Source of the DNA: Siphonodentalium dalli
Lineage: Eukaryota > Mollusca > Scaphopoda > Gadilida > Siphonodentaliidae
Direction of reading: 5' to 3'
Length of the DNA stretch: 64,000 nt
Assembly (NCBI GenBank): GCA_032622095.1
Contig: CP136064.1
Coordinates: forward strand, 137,781,954-137,845,953
Position 1 is the stretch's first letter; each line of letters starts with the position of its first letter. Below, one piece after another: positions 34,451-45,788 of the stretch. The notes beneath the pieces are model-generated. The model was not told where the DNA came from and searched no databases. It saw only the letters and a list, made by a program, of their open reading frames with translations. A program made the position numbers and the translations under genes.

Positions 34451-35251
34451 AAGATATCGTGTTACACCGGTACATACCTACACTTGATTTTATAATAATA
34501 TAATATAACTAATATAATATAAGATATTTGGGATAATTGGCATATTGGACATATGCTATCGCTCTCTGTGGGCATGAAACCCTGGAAAGCGTATCCAAAA
34601 TCGATAATGTTTTAATCCGTATATATAATTAAATACGTAGATATATAGATATGTATATATATAGATATCGGGTATAGGTGACGCAATTACCTATAATATG
34701 GGTAGTTTACCTTCGACTAGTCCACTAATTTTTTTGATCCCCCTTTAAATGAAAATGAACTGATCTAAAGCCTTAACTCTAATTATTGATTCCGCTCTCG
34801 GTTGTGTGCTTTAGTATTAGACAATTGATGGTTGTGTTAGTGAGATCAACGATGCTTTTATTGTTCAACCAATCTAATTATTCTTTCACCCGAAATTTTT
34901 AGCTGCTTTAAAGCAAATTATCTGTATTTGAGTCGTGTGGGTTTTAACACTTTCGCTGTTGAGATTTCGTTTACAATAGAATCAGTGAATTAACCACTTA
35001 CCTTCGATATAACGCATACTCCTATTTTTTTTCTCGGAATTTCGATACAACTGATGATTAAAACGCAATTACCTATAATTTGGGTAGTTTACCTTCGACG
35101 AGTCCACTAATTTTATTGATCCCTCTTCGAATGAAATTGAACTGATCTAAAGCCATAACTCCAATTATTGATTTCGCTCTCGGTTGTGTGTGTGCTTTCA
35201 TGTCGAGTTAACTGACTAGATCCAGAGCCATCTGAACCGCACTGGGTTATT

Positions 35252-35321
35252 GCATACCGGCCGCTAGCGTTAGTTAATTAGACAGCGCTGTCTAATTAAC
35301 TAATGCTGACGGCCGGTATGC
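35252..35321. repeat. 70-bp near-perfect palindrome
   Basis: GCATACCGGCCG to its inverse CGGCCGGTATGC, centred on GACAGCGCTGTC at 35,281-35,292, with only a few mismatches next to TAGTTAATTA. It could extrude as a cruciform. It lies at the inner edge of the left arm. Confidence 0.9.
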
Positions 35322-35810
35322 TGGTAATCACAGTGACAACACAGCTCGTATGTTTACCCTTTAAGGCTTGTTATACTAATTAATTTGCAGTCAGCTGCTT
35401 AGATATGTCTTCATAAGCAATGTATATCACGTTTCAAATTTCATTTTTTTTATTTTAAAATTTAATTAATTTTTTTTTAACATTTTTAGATCCTCAGTCC
35501 AGCCTAATATACACCATAAAACTGTCTTTTTCATTGCAAGTTTATAATTTTAAATTTTAATTTAATTTTTATGATTTTTTTTTAAACCTGAATCTGAAAT
35601 GATAAATAAACGAAATTAAAAGTTTTAAAACCTAACTTACATTTAAAAAGGAAGACAGGTAGCAAGACACTCTTTTTTGGTATGGTAACTGGTAGCAAAC
35701 TAATCTTCCGAAAATGTTCTGAGTTTTCTCCGCCTAAACTCAGATATAATATTTTGGTCGGCATCTATGAACCGACAAAATAGGAACCAAACAAATATAC
35801 CATGCCAGTA

Positions 35811-37735
35811 TAAGAAGTATTAAATAGTTTGCTGATGACTGAGAATAGCCCAACCGCACCCACACCCAGGTCTGGTAAATTGAAAATGAATCAATGTTCC
35901 CGTGGATATATTTTCGATTGGAAAACGGGTATCTGTCGGGGAAAAATAGATCTACAATATCCAATAAATAGAATCATATGCTGTGACCTAATATTTCAAG
36001 ATATAACGGTTTCAAAGTGAAACGTTGTGACAGCCGCGCGAGCCTTGTGTATAAGAAGTAGTAAATAGTTTGCTGATGACTGAGAATATCCCAACCGCAC
36101 CCACACCCAGGTCTGGTAAATTGAAAATGAATCAAAGCTCCCGTGGATATATTTTCGATTGGAAAACGGGTATCTGTCTGGGAAAAATAGCTCTACAATA
36201 TCCAATAAATAGAATCATATGCTGTGACCTAATATTTCAAGATATAACGGTTTCAAAGTGAAACGTTCTGACAGCCGCGCGAGCCTTGTGTATAAGAAGT
36301 ATTAAATAGTTTGCCGATGACTGTGAATATTCCAACCGCACCCACACCCAGGTCTGGTAAATTGAAAATAAATCAAAGTTCCCGTGGATATATTTTCGAT
36401 TCGAAAACGGCTATATGTCGGGAAAATATAGCTCTATAATATCCAATAAATAGAATCATATGCTGTGACTTAATATTTCAAGATATAACGGTTTCAAAGT
36501 GAAACAATCTGACAGCCGCGCGAGCCTTGTGTATAAGTACTAAATAGTTTGCCGATGACTGTGACTATCCGAACCGCACCCACACCCAGGTCTGGTAAAT
36601 TGAAAATAAATCAAAGTTCCCGTGGATATATTTTCGATTCGAAAACGGCTATATGTCGGGAGAATATAGCTCTATAATATCCAATAAATAGAATCATATG
36701 CTGTGACTTAATATTTCAAGATATAACGGTTTCAAAGTGAAACGTTCTGACAGCCGCGGGAGCCTTGTGTATAAGAAGTATTAAATAGTTTGCCGATGAC
36801 TGTGAATATCCCAACCGCACCCACACCCAGGTCTGGTAAATTGAAAATAAATCAAAGTTCCCGTGGATATATTTTCGATTGGAAAACGGCTATATGTCGG
36901 GAGAATATAGCTCTATAATATCCAATAAATAGAATCATATGCTGTGACTTAATATTTCAAGATATAACGGTTTCAAAGTGAAACGTTCTGACAGCCGCGG
37001 GAGCCTTGTGTATAAGAAGTATTAAATAGTTTGCCGATGACTGTGAATATCCCAACCGCACCCACACCCAGGTCTGGTAAATTGAAAATAAATCAAAGTT
37101 TCCGTGGATATATTTTCGATTCGAAAACGGCTATATGTCGGGAGAATATAGCTCTATAATAGCCAATAAATAGAATCATATGCTGTGACTTAATATTTCA
37201 AGATATAACGGTTTCAAAGTGAAACAATCTGACAGCCGCGCGAGCCTTGTGTATAAGTATTAAATAGTTTGCCGATGACTGTGACTATCCGAACCGCACC
37301 CACACCCAGGTCTGGTAAATTGAAAATAAATCAAAGTTCCCGTGGATATATTTTCGATTCGAAAACGGCTATATGTCGGGAGAATATAGCTCTATAATAT
37401 CCAATAAATAGAATCATATGCTGTGACTTAATATTTCAAGATATAACGGTTTCAAAGTGAAACGTTCTGACAGCCGCGGGAGCCTTGTGTATAAGAAGTA
37501 TTAAATAGTTTGCCGATGACTGTGAATATCCCAACCGCACCCACACCCAGGTCTGGTAAATTGAAAATAAATCAAAGTTCCCGTGGATATATTTTTGATT
37601 GGAAAACGGCTATATGTCGGGAGAATATAGCTCAATAATATCCAATAAGATATTCATATGGGCTGACTAAATATTTCACGATATAGCGGTTTCGGAGTGA
37701 AGCATTCTGGGCAGCTGCGCGAGCCTTTGGTATAA
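35811..37735. repeat. 240-bp satellite, eight units with three-unit higher-order period
   Basis: Units begin at about 35,811, 36,053, 36,295, 36,537, 36,775, 37,015, 37,255 and 37,495 with AAGTATTAAATAGTTTGC, CCGCACCCACACCCAGG, CGTGGATATATTTTCGATT and GATATAACGGTTTCAAAG. Variants (GTGACTATCCGAACC, AACAATCTGACAG, loss of AG before TACTAAATAG) recur every third unit, so 36,295-37,014 and 37,015-37,735 form a higher-order repeat of about 720 bp. The first two units form a separate subtype (TCTGTC...GGAAAAATAG). Confidence 0.95.
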
Positions 37736-38389
37736 TAAGTCTGTCCGCACCCACACCCAGCATTTCGTTCTCGCTCCATTAAAAAAGAAGTCCGTGTGAC
37801 AGGCTAATTACCTTACGCCATGTTAAAAATAGCTTTACCAGGCCCAGTCCGTCGGCGGTAGATCAAAGGTTATGTCGCCGCAGTCTGCTGTCTGGCATGT
37901 GGGTAAGTTAAAAAATCATGTGACACATCGAAAAATAAGCTGATACTATATATCGCATTTTTTTATTTCATTAAACTTAAGCTTTTGACAAAAACGAAAT
38001 GTACCAAGTGTATTATTGGAATCCGCGGTTGTGGTTTGAGACTTCAATGGCTCGAATCCGTTGATAAATACGGAAATTACCCATGTGCATGTATAAATAA
38101 AAATATAATCTACACCCGAAATTAGAAAGAACTGAATTCATACAATTAGCGATAAAAACATGTTCATGCACGATCGTTTGCGCATTGTTTATAGGAAATA
38201 CATCGTTTTGGGTTCCGTTTGCATTGAACGAACTAAAGCGTTAAATTGTCGTTTTGGAAACTAATTCAATTATAGAAGCAAATTTGATTTTTGAGACAAT
38301 GCAAATTTTTTGGAGATTGGGTGGGATACGAAATCCCCAATCTCACATGTTCCTCTTCAGAAGTTTTGACATGGTTGAAATTTAATCGC
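37736..38389. other. No gene recognised
   Basis: A decayed satellite edge to about 37,760, then AT-rich sequence with no identifiable ORF or repeat. Confidence 0.4.
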
Positions 38390-39030
38390 TCACACATGTC
38401 TATTTAAGCACATACACAGGCGCATATTTTCCGTTATTTCCCGTTTAAAATCAACGAGCAAGTATCCGAACGGTGGAGCTACAGCATCGAGGTGTTTAGA
38501 TTCGGCGTTGAACATTTGTCTGGCGAGAACCGAAATTGAAGTTTGAACTCTAGAATTCTTAAAAAGGATAAGATAATGAGATTTCAAACTTATAGTTCTC
38601 TTGTTGTTATCGCGTGCGAAGATATTCTGAAGAATAAGTATAACATTTATGTTTCTAGTATGACTGTATTTTCTGAAAAGATTAGTCACACTATTCTTAT
38701 CGCATTCCAACAACAAATCATCCAGTATAACAAAGAACGGGGTTGTCGGCTGCTCGCGTCAAATGCGTTCATGTCAGGAATTTCTTCGCGGAATCGACGA
38801 CTTTCTTCAACGCTTCATATGCAGGTTCCTATTCACTAAAACCCCAACAGATAACAGCCCACTGTGGGTTGATCATAACAGTCGCGTTGTGAATGATCTG
38901 GTTACGAAGTATGTCTTCCCGCAAGAACTAGGACCCGCAGCTACAGCAGTGAAAGGGTGTTTAAAGCCCGGCTCATTAACTGTGATTCCACGGACGACTG
39001 TCACCATAATATATGAATCAGCACGATAAA
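38390..39030 (-). pseudogene. Polinton/adintovirus-like packaging ATPase relic, copy 1
   Basis: The 108-codon minus-strand frame at 38,390-38,716 has, in order, a VTNLF segment, a degenerate 'SHxRN' block, an ILQN block, RTISLKSHYLILFKN, LARQMF and PFGYLLVDFK. This order is characteristic of the C-terminal half of the FtsK/HerA-type ATPase of Maverick/Polinton elements and adintovirus-like viruses. That enzyme drives genome packaging into the capsid. The upstream part, to about 39,030, continues the homology in other frames. Frame breaks and the lack of a complete P-loop region make it a relic. No other capsid, protease or polymerase gene of such an element is visible nearby. Confidence 0.6.
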
Positions 39031-39164
39031 AACATTGACTTATGCAAGAATAATTTCACTAACAGACCTACACCCATCGATTCACTAATGCCAAGTACAA
39101 TAAACCGAGGGAAAAATCAATACTTCATTATTATCGATTTAGATCGGTTCATTTTCAGATGTAG

Positions 39165-40345
39165 AAGCTCACTAAAATTATTGGACTCGTCGAAGGTAAT
39201 TATAAGTAATTGCATCACCTATACACAGTATCTATATATCTACGTATCTCTATATCTATAAATACTTAGTGTTTTAATATATATTCAGATTATAACATTA
39301 TCGATTTTTCTCGAAGATATTCTGAAGAATAAGTATACACTCATATTTCTGTGATGACTGTATTTTGTGAAAAGATTGGTCACACTGTTCTTATCACATT
39401 CTAACATAAAGTCACCCAGTATAACCAAGGACGGGGTGCTCGCATTAAACGCACTTATGCCAGGCATTCCCTCGTGGAATCGGACTACTTTCTTCAATGT
39501 TTCATACCCAGGTTGCCACTCATTAAAACACCGATATATAGCAGACAGTGGTGGGTTAATCATAACAGTCGCGTTGTGAATTGAAACTGGATACGAAGTA
39601 CGCCTTCCCACAAGCACTATAGGATCCGCAGTGAAGGGGTACATAAAGCCTGGCTCATTAACTGAAATCCTGCGTGGTCAAAGCACTGCCGTATGTATCT
39701 ATAATTTCACATCCATCGATTGTCTAATGATAAAGCACACACACAACCAAGCGCATTGGAGTTATGGCTTTAAATCAGTTCATTTTCATTCGAGAGTGAT
39801 CAATAAATTTAGTGGACTCGTCGAAGGTAAACTGAATTATAGGTAATTGCGTTTTAATCATCAGTTGTATCGAAATTCAGAGAGAGAAAAAATAGGAATA
39901 TGCGTTATATCGAAGGTAAGTGGTTAATTCGCTGATTCTATTGTAAACGAAATCTCAACAGCGAAAGTGTTAAAACCCACACGACTCAAATACAGATAAT
40001 TTGCATTAAAAAGCTAAAAAAATTCGGGTGAAAGAATAATTAGATTGATTGAACGATAAAAGCATCGTTGATCTCACTAACACCAGCATCAATTGTCTAA
40101 TACTAAAGCACACAACCGAGAGCAGAATCAATAATTAGAGTTAAGGCTTTAGATCAGTTCATTTTCATTCAAAGCGGGAACAATACAATTAGTGGACTGG
40201 TCGAAGGTAAACTACCCACATTATAGGTAATTGTGTCACCTATACCCGATATCTATATATCTACATATCTATATATCTACGTATCTATATATCTACTTAT
40301 TTAATTATATATACGGATTAAAACATTATCGATTTTTTTTCTCCA
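39165..40345. repeat. Repeated GTCGAAGGTAA / ATCTATATATCTAC block
   Basis: TGGACTCGTCGAAGGTAAAC-type sequence with TATAGGTAATTGCGTCACC recurs near 39,185, 39,815 and 40,195. At two of the sites it is followed by a (TCTATATA)n stretch, most clearly 40,240-40,305, and AACATTATCGATTTTT. Part belongs to the right palindrome arm. A 690-bp duplication of the ATPase relic explains the rest. Confidence 0.7.
39285..39660 (-). pseudogene. Polinton/adintovirus-like packaging ATPase relic, copy 2
   Basis: Minus-strand frame covering the central part of the same ATPase: a PPLSAIYRCFNEWQPGYE segment, FHEGMPG, a Walker-B-like strand (SLVILGDF), then VTNLFTKYSHHRN. The expected consecutive acidic pair of Walker B is disrupted (GD in place of DD). 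The frame shifts after the SHHRN block. It is a second copy of the region at 38,540-39,030, displaced about 690 bp. The two relics together cover the centre and C-terminus, and neither holds an intact P-loop. Confidence 0.6.
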
Positions 40346-41427
40346 CGCACCACATCGCAGCCTCCTGTGTATCAATCTATCCCGATCATATACTACTCAT
40401 AGACATTTTTCAACAGTTCAGCTGAGCGGTTCATAATAATTTCAGCGTATATAATTGGTCGTAAATAAGACCATTCCCGTCGAGCTTGATACCACGATCC
40501 GCATGTAGCCATATACCTCCCTAGTCCAATAGAATAAGCTATATATATTTGTTTGGATACGCTTTCCAGGGTTTCATGCCCACAGAGAGTGATAGCATAT
40601 GTCCAATATGCAAACTATCCCAAATATCTTATATTATATTAGTTATATTATATTATTATAAAATCAAGTGTAGGTATGTACCGGAACTAAGAGTCTATCT
40701 GACTCGTTCCGTTTTATTTATTATGATTATTATGATTATAACTATATTGTTTGGAGAAAAAAAGAGTAAAATGTGTTCGGTAACAAAACTAAAACAGGAT
40801 ACGATTTGAGACAGAGAAAATTTAGGCCAAATGTGTCACTTTTGGCGAAAGGAAGCCAACCAAATAACCCAGTTCGACTCTGGGGTGAACACCAACAACT
40901 GTCCGCCGGGTCTGATTGATCGCGACTAAATTTCGGGATGTGCAGGACTAACCGGACAGTAATTTTGAAGCGGGTACCTGTATATAAATTTGGAATACTG
41001 AGACATTCCATGCCAATACTCAATATATGTATTTGTGGGAGGACAGGCTGTGGCGAAAAGTTGTTGAGATGATTGTGAAAATTGACATTTTCTGGGATAT
41101 TTTGTGGAATAAATCGTCGCGCGGCGATGATTAAATTGCATTTTTTCTGTGGTAGAGCACTGACAACTGATTCTAACTGATCGTCGGGGGTCGAATATTA
41201 GTGACGAAATATTCACTCACCTTAAACTGTTTAAAAGTGGTGTCTAAATATGGTTATTAGTAGCAAAGATGGTGTCAGAAAGTGTCTGCAAACCTTGACA
41301 ACATAAATTCCTCGCCTCGAACTCTACGACTTCCGGTTTTCGTTTTTGTCCGTTGATCCACAATGAATATGTATATGTTGAGAGGTTTTATGACCATGGG
41401 TGTGGCTAGTGGTATATTATGAATGAG
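39735..41427. repeat. Right arm of the large palindrome, inner part
   Basis: Inverted relative to 33,885-35,205, ending at GGTATATTATGAATGAG just before the TA at 41,428. Bases 40,690-41,218 have no partner in the left arm and contain no recognised gene. Confidence 0.8.
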
Positions 41428-41439
41428 TACCCAGATAGC

Positions 41440-41925
41440 ACACCTATGTTGGGCCAACGTTGGGCCAACGTCATTTCTATCGTTGGGCCAACGTTGGAAT
41501 CCAACGTTGGGCCAACTATGGCTGTTGCAGCTGGCTCGGCGTCGGCTCGACGTCGGATCCCGTCGTCGAATCGACGGTGGTTCGACGTCGAGCCGACGTT
41601 GGTGCGCCGTCGGGCACCCGACGTTGAAACGACGTCGAACCAACGGTGAGTTCCACTAATAATACGACGTTGGGCCAACGTTGGACCAACGTCATTTCTA
41701 TCAACGTTGGAATCCAACGTTGTGCCAACTATGGCTGTTGCCGCTGGCTCGGCGTCGGCTTGACGTCGGATCTCGTCGTCGACTTGACGATGGTTCGACG
41801 TCGAGCCGACGTTGGTGCGCCGTCGGGCACCCGACGTTGAAACGACGTCGAATCAACGGTGAATTCCAATAACAATACGACGTTGGGGCAACGTTGGGCC
41901 AACGTTGTGTTTGGGCATTGACAGG
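41440..41925. repeat. Left subterminal GTTGGGCCAACG array
   Basis: Two units of about 220 bp, each with CCAACGTTGGGCCAACGT near its start, CAACTATGGCTGTTGC, a GC-rich ladder of CGACGTCG-type motifs and ACCAACGGTGAGTTCCA or a variant. Many hexamers are self-complementary. The Arg-rich frames on both strands are repeat by-products. Confidence 0.9.
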
Positions 41926-42968
41926 GACGGATCGAGGCTCCATTCGTAAGGACGATTCCCCTCATATTAGGGCGTCCTTATAAAATTAACATCCGATGAG
42001 ATACAACATACCAATAAATTTAAAGTCCCACACAATGTTTGCAACTTCAAAGTATTATAATTGGAAATAACATTCAAATTCACAAATATAAAACCAGAAG
42101 AAAATGAAACATATATAGAAAAAAATGTATGCCGATTTAAATAAAGACAAAATGACATGTCATTTAGTTGTTGATTCTAAGAATCTTGACTCTAAAGAAA
42201 AATATTTTGTATTGGTCTCCTGAATAAAGTTATCTAAAATGCTACATATTTTTGTTAGCTTATATATCCCTTTACCATACAAAAGAAATGTGTTTATTTC
42301 AGCTTAATTTGCGATTTTGTGCTCTCGATAATGTTGGGAACAAAATATTCAAACATTATGTGGCTTTAAATTTTGGTCAGGTTACATCTTCTTCGAACAT
42401 CATTATTGGAGGGTGATCTGATGTAGATGTGCAAAGTTTGAAACGGCTCAAAGTACATATGATTAAATTAAACCTAGTAATTGCTCATTTACGTACCAAT
42501 GCTATTATATAGATGGAACTCTGTGCATCGTGATATAAAATGTCACATAAGAAAGAATATCGCGTTTTTGTAATCCGTTTTCTAATTAGTCCATGACACG
42601 GTAGATTCTGAGTATATAAATTCAATACATGCATTTACAGCAATTAATTTTATCTGTTAACATATTATGAAATGAGCAATTACTAAGCTTATTTGTATCT
42701 ATGCACATATGTATGCCGCTTGTTGCATATGTTGGAATGATTTATCTGGGAGAAATTAAACCCATGAATACATAAAGATTAATTTATGTATACAAAACCC
42801 AACATATTATATGAAATATAATATTTCCATCATTCCATGATCTGTCATGAACTGGATTCAGTGTACTCATGGCTCATGCATATATGTATGCAGGAACTTG
42901 GCTTGTATGAAGCAGCTGTTTTGTAGGACATTGATTGACAATTCATATCGCGAGAGAAACCATTTTAT
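41926..42968. other. No gene recognised
   Basis: AT-rich, short ORFs only. Could be intron or 3' flank of the minus-strand exon that ends at 42,975. Confidence 0.35.
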
Positions 42969-42974
42969 ATTCAC

Positions 42975-43210
42975 CTCCTTGAATATCTGGAATTTTCCAT
43001 TTTCATAGGTTATCATTGCGTTATTAATAACTGATGTATCAGATGTATAACTGCCACAACAAGATGAACACACATCATCCTTTCAGTGCCGATTATCGAT
43101 ACACCGATGAATGCCGAGTTTGTGTGCATCTGATTGAATGCACAACACAGGACAAGTAAGAATTTCCATCCAAGTGAATAACCATAAACTGACGAATTCA
43201 TGTCGTACAT
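42975..43210 (-). CDS. Candidate secreted-protein first exon, one frame break
   Basis: On the minus strand an ATG at 43,210, or the second at 43,201, opens a frame whose WKFLLVLCCAF core looks like a signal peptide, continuing to SIIGTE near 43,090. One base of shift there, at a short A run (GAAAGG), moves into a frame reading DDVCSSCCGSYTSDTSVINN and ENGKFQIFKE. That frame ends exactly at donor GTGAAT (42,974-42,969). The hydrophobic leader, Cys cluster and donor argue for exon 1 of a secreted protein. Family is not recognised. The frame break may be a pseudogene lesion or a sequencing indel. The exon lies inside the 13.7-kb element. Confidence 0.4.
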
Positions 43211-45788
43211 GGTGTTATGTTGGTCGCGCTGGTGTCAGTCGTGCAATAATATTCACAATATAACGATGTGCAAAACGATATAGACCATGCTGGAATACTG
43301 TACATGTAAGTTCATATCCCCAAGCCGTTGATCGTTTCGACAGACGAGTAATCTTTGATCGAATCCGCTTATATAGTATCGTAGCTTATACACAAAATAT
43401 CCAGATCCAGAAACAGGATAGCAAGTAAATAAGTCCTGAAAGAAACAGAATAACGTTAGCCCAATACAGTTTCTGTGTGCAACTTGACATTGTCACATAC
43501 TGTACACATCTTGATATATAAGAACCAGATCAATCCGGGAAATTCCTACATGCATTTGCATGCACGAAAGTACTTTAATTATTTGACCGGTTGCCAATAA
43601 TATATATAGAATATGTATGCATATGGTGCTTTAATTATTCGAACAGTTCCCGATAGTATCTATAGGTACCATACCTTTGCACGTGGTACGTAATCGTTAC
43701 ATATACTGGTCTCGAGGAATTCGTGAGTTGGAAGGACTTGAGCACGTGCTGATGACACCGACGCCGGTAGGCGGAGGTGTTATGCGCGCGCGAATTTTTT
43801 CTCAACTCATGAATATCTCTGAGAACAGCAGGTATCTTATATACCCAATACCCAGGATCGTCTCAATCAACCAATTGGTCACGGATTCTCAAAACTCGCT
43901 AAGCCTACGTACTGCTCACTCTCGTCGGTGTCAATTTCGAGCAAAACTGTCAATCAGTTCATTAATAAAATTGCACAGATCCCACAAGAGCCAGTGCATG
44001 GTAAATTTCTGCTCATTGGAAATTTCCCCCAGCAAATATGAGACCGAACATATTAGTAAATTCGCAAGATATCGAGTAATTATTTTAGCAGGTTTTGAAT
44101 TGTTGTCAGTCGTATCATCAACGATAAAGAGCGTTTGTGTTTCAATGCCCATTTACTAGTACGGTGAATATTAAACAGCGGTTTGAAAACTTGCTTTATA
44201 AAAAATCTCAGCATTTGGTGACAAATCGGAATGGATATGCAGAACGGGGGGGGGTAATATATCAGGGACTTTGACAGAAAGCCTTCCTTTGTTGAGGGGT
44301 TACTAGTAAATTGCAACCACCCGTGAACCAATCTGTTTTCCCAACTTGACCAAGTTTCATCTGGTCTCCCATTCGATGCTTAGTTTGAAATCCAACACAC
44401 TACCATTTAATACCTATAATATAGTCTTTGTAGAAAATAATATAATGTACTCTAAATATTACATATCTGTTGGGAACCGAAACTATCCAGACGATCTCAG
44501 AAAGATTTTGCCTGAAATTCAACTTATGTTATTGAAAATTCCAAATCTTGAAATTAGCTCACCGCATAATAATGACCAAAACGTTAGGCATTCCATGGCT
44601 GCCACGATATTCATTAGAAATTTGGAAATGTAAACTATCGAAATGATCTCGAACAGGCTTTCAGGTTTTGCCTAAGATGTTCAACTTATAAAGTTATTGA
44701 AAATTTAAAATGTTGAAATTATTTGGCGGGGGGGGGGGTAATACCTCGACCTCGGCCGCATCCATGTTGCGATCACCCTAATTATTTGTTCTAACCCACA
44801 ACCTCCTAGAGTGGGCAATCTTACTGTCAGGTCAGGGACATATGGGTAAGGTTGTCCCGCCCCATTAACTTTGACCCAAAATGTTCAACAGTTAGGCATT
44901 TCATGACTGGTCAACACGACATTAATTTAAGTTATTGAAAATTCCAAAATGTTGAAAAGTTTGACAAAATTGGGGAGGGGTGGTAACACCACAATGTTCA
45001 AACCCCTGTCGCCACATCCATTTTTTGCACACATTACCATATTTATTCCAACCCACATTGTCACAGATATTAAATCCTTACTGTCAGGGGCGTGCGGACA
45101 ACTCGGGTGGGGGCTTGACAATGTTCAGCATGTTGATAGCAGACCACCTTTCTGCCAAACTGCTCTAAATTTAGGCCTATTGGTTAGAACAACAAACTAT
45201 TTCAGTTGGTAGCTTGGTGAGCCCCAAGCCAAGTAATTAATTGATATGAATACCTCAGACAAAATATGGGATGGGTAATATTTGTTTATTGGATAAAAAT
45301 GCCCCATATGTATCGCCAAAATTATTAAAAATTTCCAAAAGTGGTGCATGTCGCCACCCCCTGCCACCACGTCCCACATATCCCCAAACAGTTAAATTAC
45401 CCACCCAATAATAACTAATCATGTCTATTATTTGGGGGGGGGGGGGGTGTTCAAATTTATGTTTTAGGGACACGCGGCATTTAATACAGTGACAACGTCC
45501 ATTGTGTAGTCATTGGTCGTTTGTGGGGGATGCATCAATACACAAATTGACCCCAACCAAACTGAACCAAATACATAAATCCTAATATTACTCAACGTTA
45601 CGACTATAGGCCTACACTACAGCTGAAATAATTATCGTGACAACGTAATAATTTCCTCCCAACAGCTCCAGTCATGTGAACATTGACACAGCGTATCAAT
45701 ATGACGTGCTTCTTTGGCGTAAACAATGTAAAATGATACGCACGTAATGTAAAGTTTGTAAAATGAAATTATTTTTTTTGCAACTATT
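43211..45788. other. No gene recognised; G-tract repeat copies
   Basis: A 73-codon minus-strand ORF at 43,931-44,152 has no known motif. From 44,640 to 45,440 there are several copies, in both orientations, of a repeat with AAAATGTTCAACAGTTAGG-like sequence, CCCCTGTCGCCACATCC and G/C homopolymers near 44,248, 44,727 and 45,433. Confidence 0.4.

Larger units (their letters stand above)
30765..35205. repeat. Left arm of the large palindrome
   Basis: Reverse complement of this arm is found at 55,110-58,195 (pairing with 30,765-33,882) and at 39,735-41,427 (pairing with 33,885-35,205). Landmarks include GTATGCTTCTACTTACCCGC at 30,790 and its inverse at 58,150, the ORF1-like gene, CATATTCACCCCG, GACTTCCGGTTTTCGTTT-type sequence, and the CACCTATACCCGATAT/GTCGAAGGTAAACT block. 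By eye the arms match at about 90% or better over long stretches. One segment (34,085-34,465) has no counterpart. The right arm's extra sequence opposite it is 40,690-41,218. Confidence 0.85.

Noticed and set aside
41275-41965. Arg-rich ORFs on both strands
   Set aside because: By-products of the self-complementary GTTGGGCCAACG/CGACGTCG array, open in four or more frames.
43677-44159. 160-codon plus-strand ORF
   Set aside because: No recognisable domain, starts at a non-ATG codon, overlaps an equally plausible minus-strand ORF, and lies in repeat-rich sequence.
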